NCBI RefSeq assembly: GCF_036924535.1
Contig: NZ_JAZHRT010000001.1
Span: 930,001 to 994,000, forward strand
Direction of reading: 5' to 3'
Length of the DNA stretch: 64,000 nt
Origin: Bradyrhizobium sp. AZCC 2262
GTDB taxonomy: Bacteria; Pseudomonadota; Alphaproteobacteria; Rhizobiales; Xanthobacteraceae
Part shown: positions 41,149 through 49,089 of the stretch, piece by piece
Layout of the letters: every line of letters starts with the position of its first letter
Position numbering within the stretch: the stretch's first letter is position 1
Notes under the pieces: generated by a model
What the model saw: the letters and a program-made list of their open reading frames with translations, nothing else
Database searches by the model: none
Told to the model about the DNA's origin: nothing
Position numbers and translations under genes: made by a program

Positions 41149-41990
41149 CGCCTTGCGTCCTCGATCCAGCGTACGGTCATGTCGCGATATCGTGCCAGCG
41201 CGCGGGCGTGGTCGCGATCGGTGGCGCGCGCCGTTTGCAGAATATATTGTCCGCGATAGCCGGACTGCTCGATCAGCCGGATGGTTTTGGCGAGATTCGC
41301 CGCGCCCGTCCCGAGCGGCACGGTGGTGCCGCCAAGCAGCCGGTCCTTCACATGCACATTGAGGATGCGCGGCGCATAGGCCGAAATCTCCTCCGCGGAA
41401 TCATAGCCGAGGGCGGCGCTGTTGCCGCTGTCGTAATTGATCCCGAACACCTCGCGCGGGAATTTGTCGATGAACTGCGCCAGCGGGGCGGGTGGCAGAT
41501 CGGATTCGAAAACGATCTTGACGCCCTGCTTCGCCAATGAGGCGGTGCGATCGAGCAGAACGCGCAGCAAGGTCTCGGTCTGCGCGGCGCTCTCGATCCT
41601 GCCGTTGTCGACCAGCGGAATGACGACGAATTCGATGCCGAGGGTGCTGCAGGAGGCGAGCACCAGATCGAGATCGGCCACCAGCGATTTTTGTGTCTCG
41701 CCGTCCGTTTTCCAGAACGGCGCCTGCATGAAGCAGTCGCCGGTCAGGCTCGCCGTCTTGAGGACGTTGCGGCGCGAGAGGTCGAGGATTTCCTTCTGTC
41801 CGGCTGCGGTGTTGAGCGGGTTTTCGCGCAGCCGGTCCTGGTCGATCGTCCATTCGATCCGGGTCAGGCCGAGCGCGCTGGCGCGGGGAAATTCCTCGCG
41901 CCATTCGTTCCACGGGAACGCCTGGATCTTGCCGTCGACCATCGCCGACAGCCGTCCCTGCATGAAGCCGATGCGCTCGGGTGTCGTCAC
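41145..41990 (-). CDS. TIM-barrel sugar isomerase/epimerase (AP_endonuc_2 family)
   Basis: A 281-residue TIM barrel of the xylose-isomerase-like/IolE-IolI group, starting VTTPERIGFMQGRLSAMVDG. Likely metal ligands are Glu in KIVFESDLPPA, Asp in GINYDSGNSAALG and His in LNVHVKDRLLGG. At the last ligand position, where most relatives have Glu, I read Gln in YILQTARATD, so chemistry may differ from a standard epimerase. Start is GTG 41990 (GTGA overlap); ATG at codon 10 is an alternative. The family catalyses keto-sugar isomerisation and inosose reactions. Its place between two SDRs suggests a keto intermediate passes among the three. Confidence 0.8.
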   Translation of the reverse strand: MTTPERIGFMQGRLSAMVDGKIQAFPWNEWREEFPRASALGLTRIEWTIDQDRLRENPLNTAAGQKEILDLSRRNVLKTASLTGDCFMQAPFWKTDGETQKSLVADLDLVLASCSTLGIEFVVIPLVDNGRIESAAQTETLLRVLLDRTASLAKQGVKIVFESDLPPAPLAQFIDKFPREVFGINYDSGNSAALGYDSAEEISAYAPRILNVHVKDRLLGGTTVPLGTGAANLAKTIRLIEQSGYRGQYILQTARATDRDHARALARYRDMTVRWIEDARR

Positions 41991-42751
41991 GGCTTGTCAC
42001 CCTCGCTGATTGCGAGGCCCTTCGTGGTCCAGCCACCATCGACGAATAATTCCTGGCCGGTCACATAGGCCGAGGCGGATGACGCCAGAAAGACGGCGGC
42101 GCCCGCCAGATCGTCCGGGTTGCCCCAGCGGCCGAGCATGGTGTGGCGGCGGCGATCGTTATGCATGACAGGGTCGGCGAAACTTGTGGCGGTCATCTCG
42201 GTCGCGACATAGCCGGGCGCGAGCGCGTTGACGCGAATACCATCGCGCGCATAGTCCGTGGCAAGCGCGCGGGTGAGGCCGGCAAGACCGGCCTTGGCCG
42301 CCACATAGCCGGGATTTCCTGGAAAGCCGCGCACCGAATTGATGCTGGTGACGTTGATGATCGAGCCGCTGCCCGCGTTCTTCAGGAGCGGATAGGCGGC
42401 AAGGATCGTCGCATAGACGCCGCTCAGGTCGACCGCCAGCGTGTCGCGGAATCTCTGGAGTTCGCTGATCGTCGCGGAGGCGGGAAGGCTGATGCCCGCC
42501 GCATTGACCAGCACGTCGAGTCGTTCTCCGGTTTTGGCGAGATCATCGAAAACGGACCGGATCGCGGCATCATCGGCCAGATCGCATTTGACCGCCGTGA
42601 CATGCGAGGGCGCCGTGCCGCTCCGGCTGAGGCCGAATACTTTTGCGCCGCTCGCCTGCAGGCCGCTCGCGATAGCAGCCCCAATGCCGCGCGACGAACC
42701 GGTAACGACGGCGGTCTTGCCTGCCAGCGAAAAGGCTGCGGGGTTATGCAT
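41987..42751 (-). CDS. Short-chain dehydrogenase/reductase
   Basis: A 254-residue classical SDR starting MHNPAAFSLAGKTAVVTGSS. Cofactor motif TGSSRGIGAA, NAAG in LVNAAGISL, serine in NVTSINSVRG and YVAAKAGLAG; ends ELFVDGGWTTKG. Fully equipped active site. Start ATG 42751 overlaps the end of the cytidylyltransferase gene by eight bases; the frame upstream to 42778 is a shadow. It has no close similarity to the PtmA-like pair beyond the fold. Its job is probably reduction or oxidation of a sugar keto/hydroxyl group in the second ulosonate-like pathway. Confidence 0.86.
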   Translation of the reverse strand: MHNPAAFSLAGKTAVVTGSSRGIGAAIASGLQASGAKVFGLSRSGTAPSHVTAVKCDLADDAAIRSVFDDLAKTGERLDVLVNAAGISLPASATISELQRFRDTLAVDLSGVYATILAAYPLLKNAGSGSIINVTSINSVRGFPGNPGYVAAKAGLAGLTRALATDYARDGIRVNALAPGYVATEMTATSFADPVMHNDRRRHTMLGRWGNPDDLAGAAVFLASSASAYVTGQELFVDGGWTTKGLAISEGDKP

Positions 42752-43445
42752 AGCCGTAGCTGCGCATGATGGCCGCACAAAGCTTGACGTCTTCCGGGCG
42801 ATCGATCTGGAACATTTTGTGGCGCTCCATCAGATGCATTCCGATTTTGCCGCCGAGCCGGTTACTTTGCTCGCGCAGCAGCGAGGGAATTAGAACGTAG
42901 AACGAGCCGTTCTCCAAATACCGCTTTTCGATCTGCTGCCGCATCCGCCGATTGCGGAAATCGTAGTTGATCGGCTCCGGCCCGTCGGCGCCGATGCGCC
43001 AGTTGAAGTAGTCCTCGACCTCGCAGACCGACAGCAGGCTGTCGAGTTCTTCCCGCTCGAACGTCGCGAACGCCTGTTCGATGTCGCTGGATTCCCGGAT
43101 CGGCGACGTCGCCTGCAGCGCGACGACCCGTCCGAATGGACCAAGCTTTCCATCGAGCTGCTCCAGTGCGTGGAGCCATGCCGACTCCGATGACGCCAGA
43201 TCGCCGGAGATGTCTTCCGGGCGTCGGACGCCGACCGCCCCGGCGGTCTCTGCGGCGGCAAGGATTTCGTCGCTGTCGGAAGAAACCGCGACGACGTCGA
43301 CACCGCGTGCGGCTGCGGCCTGCATGACGGTCCAGGCGATCAGCGGCTTGCCGCACAGATCGATCAGGTTCTTGTGCGGAATTCCCTTGGAGCCGCCGCG
43401 CGCCGCGATCACGGCCAGCGTCCGCCCGGGCGTCACCCTCGTCAT
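42744..43445 (-). CDS. NeuA-like CMP-sugar cytidylyltransferase, second copy
   Basis: A 233-residue activator of acidic ulosonates. It has the CTP motif LAVIAARGGSKGIPHKNLID, GKPLIAWTVMQA, VSSDSDEIL, LQATSPIRESSDIE and near the end FQIDRPEDVKL with metal-binding Asp. It is only distantly similar to the LegF-like enzyme at 27647 in the middle and carries NWRIGADGPEPINYDFRNRR, a different substrate loop, so a different sugar is likely. It overlaps the NeuB-TIM fusion gene (ATGA; start 43445). Confidence 0.88.
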   Translation of the reverse strand: MTRVTPGRTLAVIAARGGSKGIPHKNLIDLCGKPLIAWTVMQAAAARGVDVVAVSSDSDEILAAAETAGAVGVRRPEDISGDLASSESAWLHALEQLDGKLGPFGRVVALQATSPIRESSDIEQAFATFEREELDSLLSVCEVEDYFNWRIGADGPEPINYDFRNRRMRQQIEKRYLENGSFYVLIPSLLREQSNRLGGKIGMHLMERHKMFQIDRPEDVKLCAAIMRSYGYA

Positions 43446-45361
43446 ATGCGGCCCTCGAGGCGCTCGAGCGCCGTCCAGAATCCTTCGCCCATATTCTTGT
43501 GGCCCTGCCATATTTCGGGGATGAACGAGGCGTCGGGAGCGTGCTTGCGCAGGACGGCGCCGATCTGGTCGAAGTCGATCTCGCCTTCGCCGATCTGCAG
43601 GCCTTCGCCGTCGAGACCCTTGGCATCGCCGAAGTGGAGATGGGCGGTATGTGGACCGAGCTGGGCGAGGCCTTCACCGAAATCGAAGCCGAAATGATTG
43701 GCGGCGAGCTTGGTGTGGGAGATGTCGACGCACATCCGCAGATCATGCTCCGCGCAGAACGCGGCCGACTCGTCAGGGAAAATGAAGATGTTCTGGTGGC
43801 GCTGCCCGCCGAAATGCCATGGGAACGGCGCCATGGTCTGCGGGATCAGTTCGACGCCGTCGAGATCGAGTTCCGCGAGACTGGCGGCGAAGATGCGATA
43901 GCACTCCGCCTTCCGTTCCGGCGACAGCGGCTCGTCCATGGTGAAGCCGCCGATATTGGCGACGATCGGCGGACGCCTGGTCTTGGGAAAGAATTTCTTC
44001 AATCCGCGCGTGATGTCGATGACGGCCTGGGTCTGCTCCAGCGAATAGCGGCGCAGCCCTTCATCTGATGTCGCCAGATCCATCAGCTTGCTGCCCGCAA
44101 ACAGTTCGGGCGCGTGCACGACGAATCCGAGCTCGTAGGTGCCGGACAGGTAGGCGGCCGGATCGCGCTCCATGTCGCTGTAGCTGAGATGGAATTCGAT
44201 GATGTCGGGCTGGCAGATTTCCAGAAACCGCTGCGCGTCGTGATAGCGGACCGGCACGCCCCACGGCCGGTCGAAACGATAGCGACGCGCGGTTGTGGGT
44301 CCGTTGGCGAGGTCGCTCTGAAAGAAGTAGTCGTCTCTTGCCATTGCGCGGTTGAGACGCCGGCCGATCAGGGCCGGCATTTTCAGCGGCGAAAGGCCCT
44401 GGCCCGGGCTTTTGACGGCGACATCGCTCTCGGTGACGACAGTGCCGGCCGCAATGTCGCGGGCCGCCACCAGGCTCTTGGCGAGATTCTCGCGGTTGAT
44501 CAGTTCGCCCTGGCTCAGTGCACGTTCCGCAAGCTTTTCGCCACGGGCTGCTTCCACCTCGCGAATGCCCGACACCAGCGCCTTGAACTCCTCCGGCTCG
44601 AGGCTGGCCGCGTGGTCCGGGCCTTCCATTCCGCGATCGAGCGTGATGTGGCGTTCGATCACGGCCGCGCCCATCGCGACCGCGCCGATCGAAACCGCGA
44701 TCCCGCGCTCGTGACCGGAATAGCCGACGAAGGGATGGATCTCCCGCAGCGTCTCCATGAAGCGCAGGTGAATATTGTGAAGCGCGGCGGGGTAGGTGCT
44801 CTGGCAATGCAGCAGCACGTAAGGCGCCGAGCGGTCGTCGAGGAATTTCGCCGCGGCCCGAATTTCATCCGTCGTGCTCATGCCGGTCGAGACGATCAGC
44901 GTCTTGCCGGTCGCCGCCAGTTTCGCCAGCAAGGGCAGGTTGGTCAGGTCCGCGGAGGCGACCTTGTAGGCCTGAACGCCGAACGTCTCCAGCGTCGCGA
45001 CGCTCGATGCATCCCAGGGCGTGCAGAGGTATTGGATGTTCTTTGAGGCGCAATAGGCCGCCACGCGGCGCTGCTGCTCGGTGGTCAGTTCGAAGCGGCG
45101 CAAGAGGTCGAGGGTGTATTCTACGGCGAGGTCGTCGTCTTTGCCGGAAAGGCTCGAGGCGCGGTAGACCTCGTCCAGCTTGCGCATCTGGAATTTTGCA
45201 CAATCCGCGCCGGCTGCGACTGCGGCGTCGACCAGTGCGATGGCGCGATCGAAATCGCCGTTATGGTTGTTGCCGACTTCCGCAATGACATAGCACGGCT
45301 GGCCAGCGCCGATCGAACGATTGCCGATCCGGATCCTAGCCGCCTGGTTGGTTGAGTTCAT
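43442..45361 (-). CDS. NeuB-type synthase fused to SAF domain and a second TIM barrel (isomerase-like)
   Basis: A 639-residue three-part protein, nearly twice the usual NeuB length. Residues 1-275: NeuB synthase barrel (VIAEVGNNHNGDFDRAI, CAKFQMRKLDEVYR, YLCTPWDASS, VASADLTNLP, LIVSTGMST, LLHCQSTYPA, GYSGHERGI, ERHITLDRGMEGPDH). Residues 293-350: SAF domain (AKSLVAARDIAAGTVVTESD). Residues 365-639: a xylose-isomerase-like barrel with a full set of candidate metal ligands: Glu504 (DGVELIPQTM), Asp546 and His549 (RMCVDISHTKL), His575/577 (HLHFGDAKG) and Glu616 (FIPEIWQGH). The fusion suggests that the isomerase makes or uses the substrate/product of the PEP condensation. The reading frame is intact throughout. 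It lies between a CBS-GHMP kinase and a NeuA-like gene. Confidence 0.92.
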   Translation of the reverse strand: MNSTNQAARIRIGNRSIGAGQPCYVIAEVGNNHNGDFDRAIALVDAAVAAGADCAKFQMRKLDEVYRASSLSGKDDDLAVEYTLDLLRRFELTTEQQRRVAAYCASKNIQYLCTPWDASSVATLETFGVQAYKVASADLTNLPLLAKLAATGKTLIVSTGMSTTDEIRAAAKFLDDRSAPYVLLHCQSTYPAALHNIHLRFMETLREIHPFVGYSGHERGIAVSIGAVAMGAAVIERHITLDRGMEGPDHAASLEPEEFKALVSGIREVEAARGEKLAERALSQGELINRENLAKSLVAARDIAAGTVVTESDVAVKSPGQGLSPLKMPALIGRRLNRAMARDDYFFQSDLANGPTTARRYRFDRPWGVPVRYHDAQRFLEICQPDIIEFHLSYSDMERDPAAYLSGTYELGFVVHAPELFAGSKLMDLATSDEGLRRYSLEQTQAVIDITRGLKKFFPKTRRPPIVANIGGFTMDEPLSPERKAECYRIFAASLAELDLDGVELIPQTMAPFPWHFGGQRHQNIFIFPDESAAFCAEHDLRMCVDISHTKLAANHFGFDFGEGLAQLGPHTAHLHFGDAKGLDGEGLQIGEGEIDFDQIGAVLRKHAPDASFIPEIWQGHKNMGEGFWTALERLEGRI

Positions 45362-45382
45362 GAACCTTCTCGGTGTCCAGTC

Positions 45383-46789
45383 TTATGCGCCGCCGCCCTT
45401 GGCCGGTGCTCCGGGAATGCGCGATTTCCAGGTCCGCAGCCCATGTTCCTCGAAGGCGATGCGGGAGCAGGACAGGCCTTTCTGCTCCAGCGCCGCAATC
45501 AGCGGATAGCGCCGAAACGGGCGGACGAAGAAAATGAAGTAGCCGCCGCCGCCGGCGCCCAGCAGCTTGCCGCCGACCGCCCCGTTGGCTTTTGCGAGAT
45601 CATAGATCGCGTCGAGCTGGACGGAACTGATCAGCGGGCTGAGGCGGCGCTTGGCGTGCCATGCCTCGTCGATCAGGCGGCCGCATTCCAGAAGCTGGCC
45701 GCGCAGCAGATGATGCCGGATCTCGCGCGTCACTTCCTTTTGCTTGGCCGCGGCCGCGACGGCGTCGCTCGTCTCGTGCTGCTGCTTCTGGTCGCGGTGG
45801 ATCGAGCCTGAGTCATGGTTGGAGCCGGTGTAGCAAAGCACCAGGCTTTCCTCGAGCTCGGCTATGATATTGGGCTCGAGGCGAAGCGGAACGATGGTGT
45901 TCTGCTCCGACGAAAACTCCATGTGATTGAAACCGCCGAACACGGTGGCGTACTGGTCCTGCCAGCCGCCGGGAATGTTCAGCATCAAGCGCTCGGCCTG
46001 GAAGGCCATTTCCGCGATCTCGTGGCGGTCCCACCGGTCGGAGCGGAATTCGTTGAAGCAGCCGATGATGGCGGACGAAACCACCGCCGAACCGCCGAGG
46101 CCGGAGCCGACCGGAAAATCGGCCGAAATGTCGAGATCGAAGCCGTAGGCCGGCTGTATCAGGCGCACTACGGACTTGATCAATGCCAGTTCGCCTTCGT
46201 TGCCGAGGCTGGCGAGATTTTCGGCTTCGACCGTGCAGCGAAAATCATGCGAGTAGAGCCGGATTCGCTTGTCGTTTCGCCGCCGCAACGTCGCATGCGC
46301 GTACATCGCAATGGTCGCGTTGATAACGGCGCCGCCGTCATTGTCGACGAAATAATGCGTGAGGTCGGTGCCGCCGCCGGAGAAACTGATTCGAACCGGC
46401 GAGCGCGCCCGCGCAAATACTTCGCTCTCTTCGCCGAGATTGAAGAGATCGCGGCTGAACACGTCCACCAGACGGCGGTCGGCGTCGAGGATCGGAACGA
46501 CATGGACCCGCTGGTCCAGCAGCTTGAGAATCTGTTCGCGGGGCGCACCGGCGCGCGCCCATACGAAGTTGCGGTTGATGCAGCTCGCCACCTCGTCCTG
46601 GATCGATATGCCCGTCAGCAGCCGACGGCGGATGTCGCCGTCCGTGACGGCACCGATCACGCGGCCCTGAGCGTCACGCGCAAACAGAATTCCAAGCATA
46701 TTGGCGTTGAGCCGCTGGAATGCCTGCTCGATCGTGTCGCTTTCGGCGATGGTGACGACTGTCCGATCCAGCAATTTTTTCGGGTCCAA
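45383..46789 (-). CDS. CBS-domain pair fused to GHMP sugar kinase (HddA-like)
   Basis: A 468-residue fusion. Residues 1-115 are two CBS motifs (RVIGAVTDGDIRRRLLTGI, HVVPILDADRRLVDVFSRD); residues 127-455 are a GHMP kinase of the D-glycero-D-manno-heptose-7-phosphate kinase type: RSPVRISFSGGGTDLTHYF, the ATP loop DFPVGSGLGGSAVVSSA at 224-240 and the C-terminal GGKLLGAGGGGYFIFF. It would phosphorylate the anomeric carbon of a heptose-7-phosphate or related sugar. The CBS part closely parallels the one on the PtmE-like nucleotidyltransferase. Start is TTG 46789 with no clear ribosome site. It may serve the GmhA/HddC-GmhB pathway, the second ulosonate pathway, or both. Confidence 0.88.
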   Translation of the reverse strand: MDPKKLLDRTVVTIAESDTIEQAFQRLNANMLGILFARDAQGRVIGAVTDGDIRRRLLTGISIQDEVASCINRNFVWARAGAPREQILKLLDQRVHVVPILDADRRLVDVFSRDLFNLGEESEVFARARSPVRISFSGGGTDLTHYFVDNDGGAVINATIAMYAHATLRRRNDKRIRLYSHDFRCTVEAENLASLGNEGELALIKSVVRLIQPAYGFDLDISADFPVGSGLGGSAVVSSAIIGCFNEFRSDRWDRHEIAEMAFQAERLMLNIPGGWQDQYATVFGGFNHMEFSSEQNTIVPLRLEPNIIAELEESLVLCYTGSNHDSGSIHRDQKQQHETSDAVAAAAKQKEVTREIRHHLLRGQLLECGRLIDEAWHAKRRLSPLISSVQLDAIYDLAKANGAVGGKLLGAGGGGYFIFFVRPFRRYPLIAALEQKGLSCSRIAFEEHGLRTWKSRIPGAPAKGGGA

Positions 46790-47106
46790 AAGGCGGCCAA
46801 TCCGGCCTCGGTTGGGGGGTAGGTAGCCGCGCTCGGAAGCTCGGCGGGTCTGCTCCGGTTAAATACGGCAGCTGTGAGGGTCGCGCAAGTTGCTCACGCC
46901 GGGCATTCTGGACCGGATGGTCCCTGCTCAACCCGGCCGGAATATCAGCCCAGCGCTTTCCTTAGCCCGAAGACAGCTCATGCGGGTTCCAACCCACACC
47001 GAGAAACCAGGAGGGATGCGCCATCGCATCGAACGAAGTACGGAGCGCACGGTCCGATAGGGATGCCGGACCAACGTGTCCCAGCCATTGCCGGAAAAGG
47101 CCGGCT
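46790..47106. other. Intergenic region upstream of the second nonulosonate operon
   Basis: 317 bases between the kinase-first operon and the large membrane protein gene. Minus-strand frames (46928-47110, 46962-47162) contain fragments such as FLGVGWNPHELSSG that look slightly protein-like but have no start signal, no recognised domain and partly overlap the next gene. Presumably it holds the promoter of the operon starting at 46789; no consensus boxes are convincing. Confidence 0.45.
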
Positions 47107-48915
47107 TCACTGGTTACTACAGCAAGGCGAGACACAGGCGCCTCCGATGGATGCGGTATCACTTTCTTTTCTGACCATTGCTGTCAAGTCCTGGGGCGGC
47201 TCTGCTCTAGTCGCTCGAATGGCTTCGCTGATCGTCTGAAAAAGTCCGGGCGGTCTTCGATTCGCAATAAGTTTGACCGTCTCGATCTGGCCGTTTGAAA
47301 CAAAGCCGCCGAGGCCGTATGCCGGGTGTGATCGTAACTTCTCGCAAATTCCGACCAAGGCCGTGATCACCGCCGGAACGGGCGCTTTGGCGTAATTGCC
47401 TGTCGACGGGTCGATTACCTCCTGGTTTGAGATGGCTAACCTCGGATTGCTCGTCCCGTCGGCATTGACCAGATAGGAAAGTTCATAGAACGGGAAGAAG
47501 CGGCCGAGCGCGCGATAGTCGCGGTCATTTTCCAGAACCAGCATCATCGTCCCCGGTGGCGATGGATTCTGCTTGAACAGCTTGATGACCGCGCGCGTCT
47601 CCAGCGCATCGGCAACAAGCTTCTGCGTGACCGAGATGTCGGCCACCAAAAAAACCGCGGCAATGGTGGCGGCTGCCTTCCATAAAAACGGCCGCGGCAC
47701 GATCAGCCGCAGAAACGCAAATAATGCAAATCCGCTCACCATCATGAGCGTCGTTTGGTGGCGCGTTTCCCACAGCCCGCTGAAGCGAGGAGGTTGACCG
47801 ACGATCACGTAGGGGAACAGCGCGGACACTATGAGCGCCAGCGCGATAGCCAATGTCAGACCGCTGACGATCCGGCGCGAGTTATCTGGAGGCTCGTTTG
47901 CCGTGCTGAGCGGCAGACGCCAGATCCGCGCCACGGCAGCGAACAACGCGATAGCCACAGCGGCCGCGATGATTAGTTCGGCGAGATCCGCCCATGCGGG
48001 AGTGAGAACGCGGACGCTCTCACGGAATTGGTCGATAAACGTGATGATAGTTTGCTTCAGCGCGGCCGGCACGCCCATGCGAAACTTGTTGTAGTCGGCA
48101 TAGAGGCCATAAGTTGGCTCAAGAATTTTCTTTGCCGGCCAATACACCAACGGTAGCAAGATGAGTTCGCTCCTGCTTACTACACCGCGGATGGTTGCGC
48201 CCGCGCGCTGCTTGAAGGAAGGCGAGTGTCCAGCCTTTCGCCACGCATCGATCGCGACGATCGCGGGGGCGATCCACGAAAGTACCAGAAACGAATTCGT
48301 CGAGAAGGCCATCACAAGAAGAAGTACGATCAGTACCCGCCGTCCGACTGAAGAGGCGTCTAGATCGCGCAGCAAAACGACGATCGACAGCGCGAAGAAG
48401 ACGCAGGAGAATGCGTAAGGCACGGTCGACAGGATAAACCGTGCCTGATTGAGCGGCACGAGCGCCGTGAGCAGCGCTGCCCAGAATGCGTCAACGGCAG
48501 GCCACTGCGTGGTCCGCCGGATAATGGTGTAAGTCAGCGGCGCCAACACGCAAGACAGCAGCAGCACCGCTATGATGATGGCGCGTGGCTCGCCAATAAC
48601 GGCAAAGGGCGCCATCAACACGAACTGTTCGCGGCGCCCCACCTGCTTGAAAAGCTCCCACAAGGTGCCCGCATCGGAGTGGGCGAGAAGAACCCAATCG
48701 TCCCAAAACGCCTGGTTGATGAGTGTTAGCGGCCCATACGCAGCCAGGACTGCGAACACCAGCAGCGCCCAGTATTTTACGTGGAAGTCTTTCGGCGGCG
48801 TCGAGAGCAGAGAAATCTCTGCGATATCCGTCGGAGTGGACTGCCGATGAACCCATCTGGCCGGAGCGGTCCGAATCACGAGGTAGATGCCTTTCAAGAT
48901 TGTGATCGCGAGCAA
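47107..48915 (-). CDS. Large membrane protein, GT-C glycosyltransferase-like
   Basis: A 602-residue protein with about 11-12 hydrophobic helices and a soluble C-terminal part of about 150 residues. After the first helix comes FWDDWVLLAHS (Asp72, Asp73), the position of the acidic DD/DE motif in the first outer loop of GT-C enzymes that use polyprenyl-phosphate sugars. I recognise no named family. It is the last gene of a minus-strand group with GtrB- and GtrA-like genes, supporting a role as the serotype-type transferase that decorates the polymer outside the membrane. The start is unclear: first codon in frame is TTG 48915; GTG 48879 is also possible. Confidence 0.6.
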   Translation of the reverse strand: MLAITILKGIYLVIRTAPARWVHRQSTPTDIAEISLLSTPPKDFHVKYWALLVFAVLAAYGPLTLINQAFWDDWVLLAHSDAGTLWELFKQVGRREQFVLMAPFAVIGEPRAIIIAVLLLSCVLAPLTYTIIRRTTQWPAVDAFWAALLTALVPLNQARFILSTVPYAFSCVFFALSIVVLLRDLDASSVGRRVLIVLLLVMAFSTNSFLVLSWIAPAIVAIDAWRKAGHSPSFKQRAGATIRGVVSRSELILLPLVYWPAKKILEPTYGLYADYNKFRMGVPAALKQTIITFIDQFRESVRVLTPAWADLAELIIAAAVAIALFAAVARIWRLPLSTANEPPDNSRRIVSGLTLAIALALIVSALFPYVIVGQPPRFSGLWETRHQTTLMMVSGFALFAFLRLIVPRPFLWKAAATIAAVFLVADISVTQKLVADALETRAVIKLFKQNPSPPGTMMLVLENDRDYRALGRFFPFYELSYLVNADGTSNPRLAISNQEVIDPSTGNYAKAPVPAVITALVGICEKLRSHPAYGLGGFVSNGQIETVKLIANRRPPGLFQTISEAIRATRAEPPQDLTAMVRKESDTASIGGACVSPCCSNQ

Positions 48916-49089
48916 GCAAGCTCAGATAGCATAGTTTGACTTGGTATGTGGTTTAATCCCGCTGTATCCATTAGATCGCTCGCGATAATCAGCAAGGCGA
49001 ACCCTGCTATGCCAGTCAGCTGTTTCGCCTAACCGGCGTTTCGTTGTTAGTAAAGAGACCTCAGGAATCGCGATCACAGTCGTTGCTCA

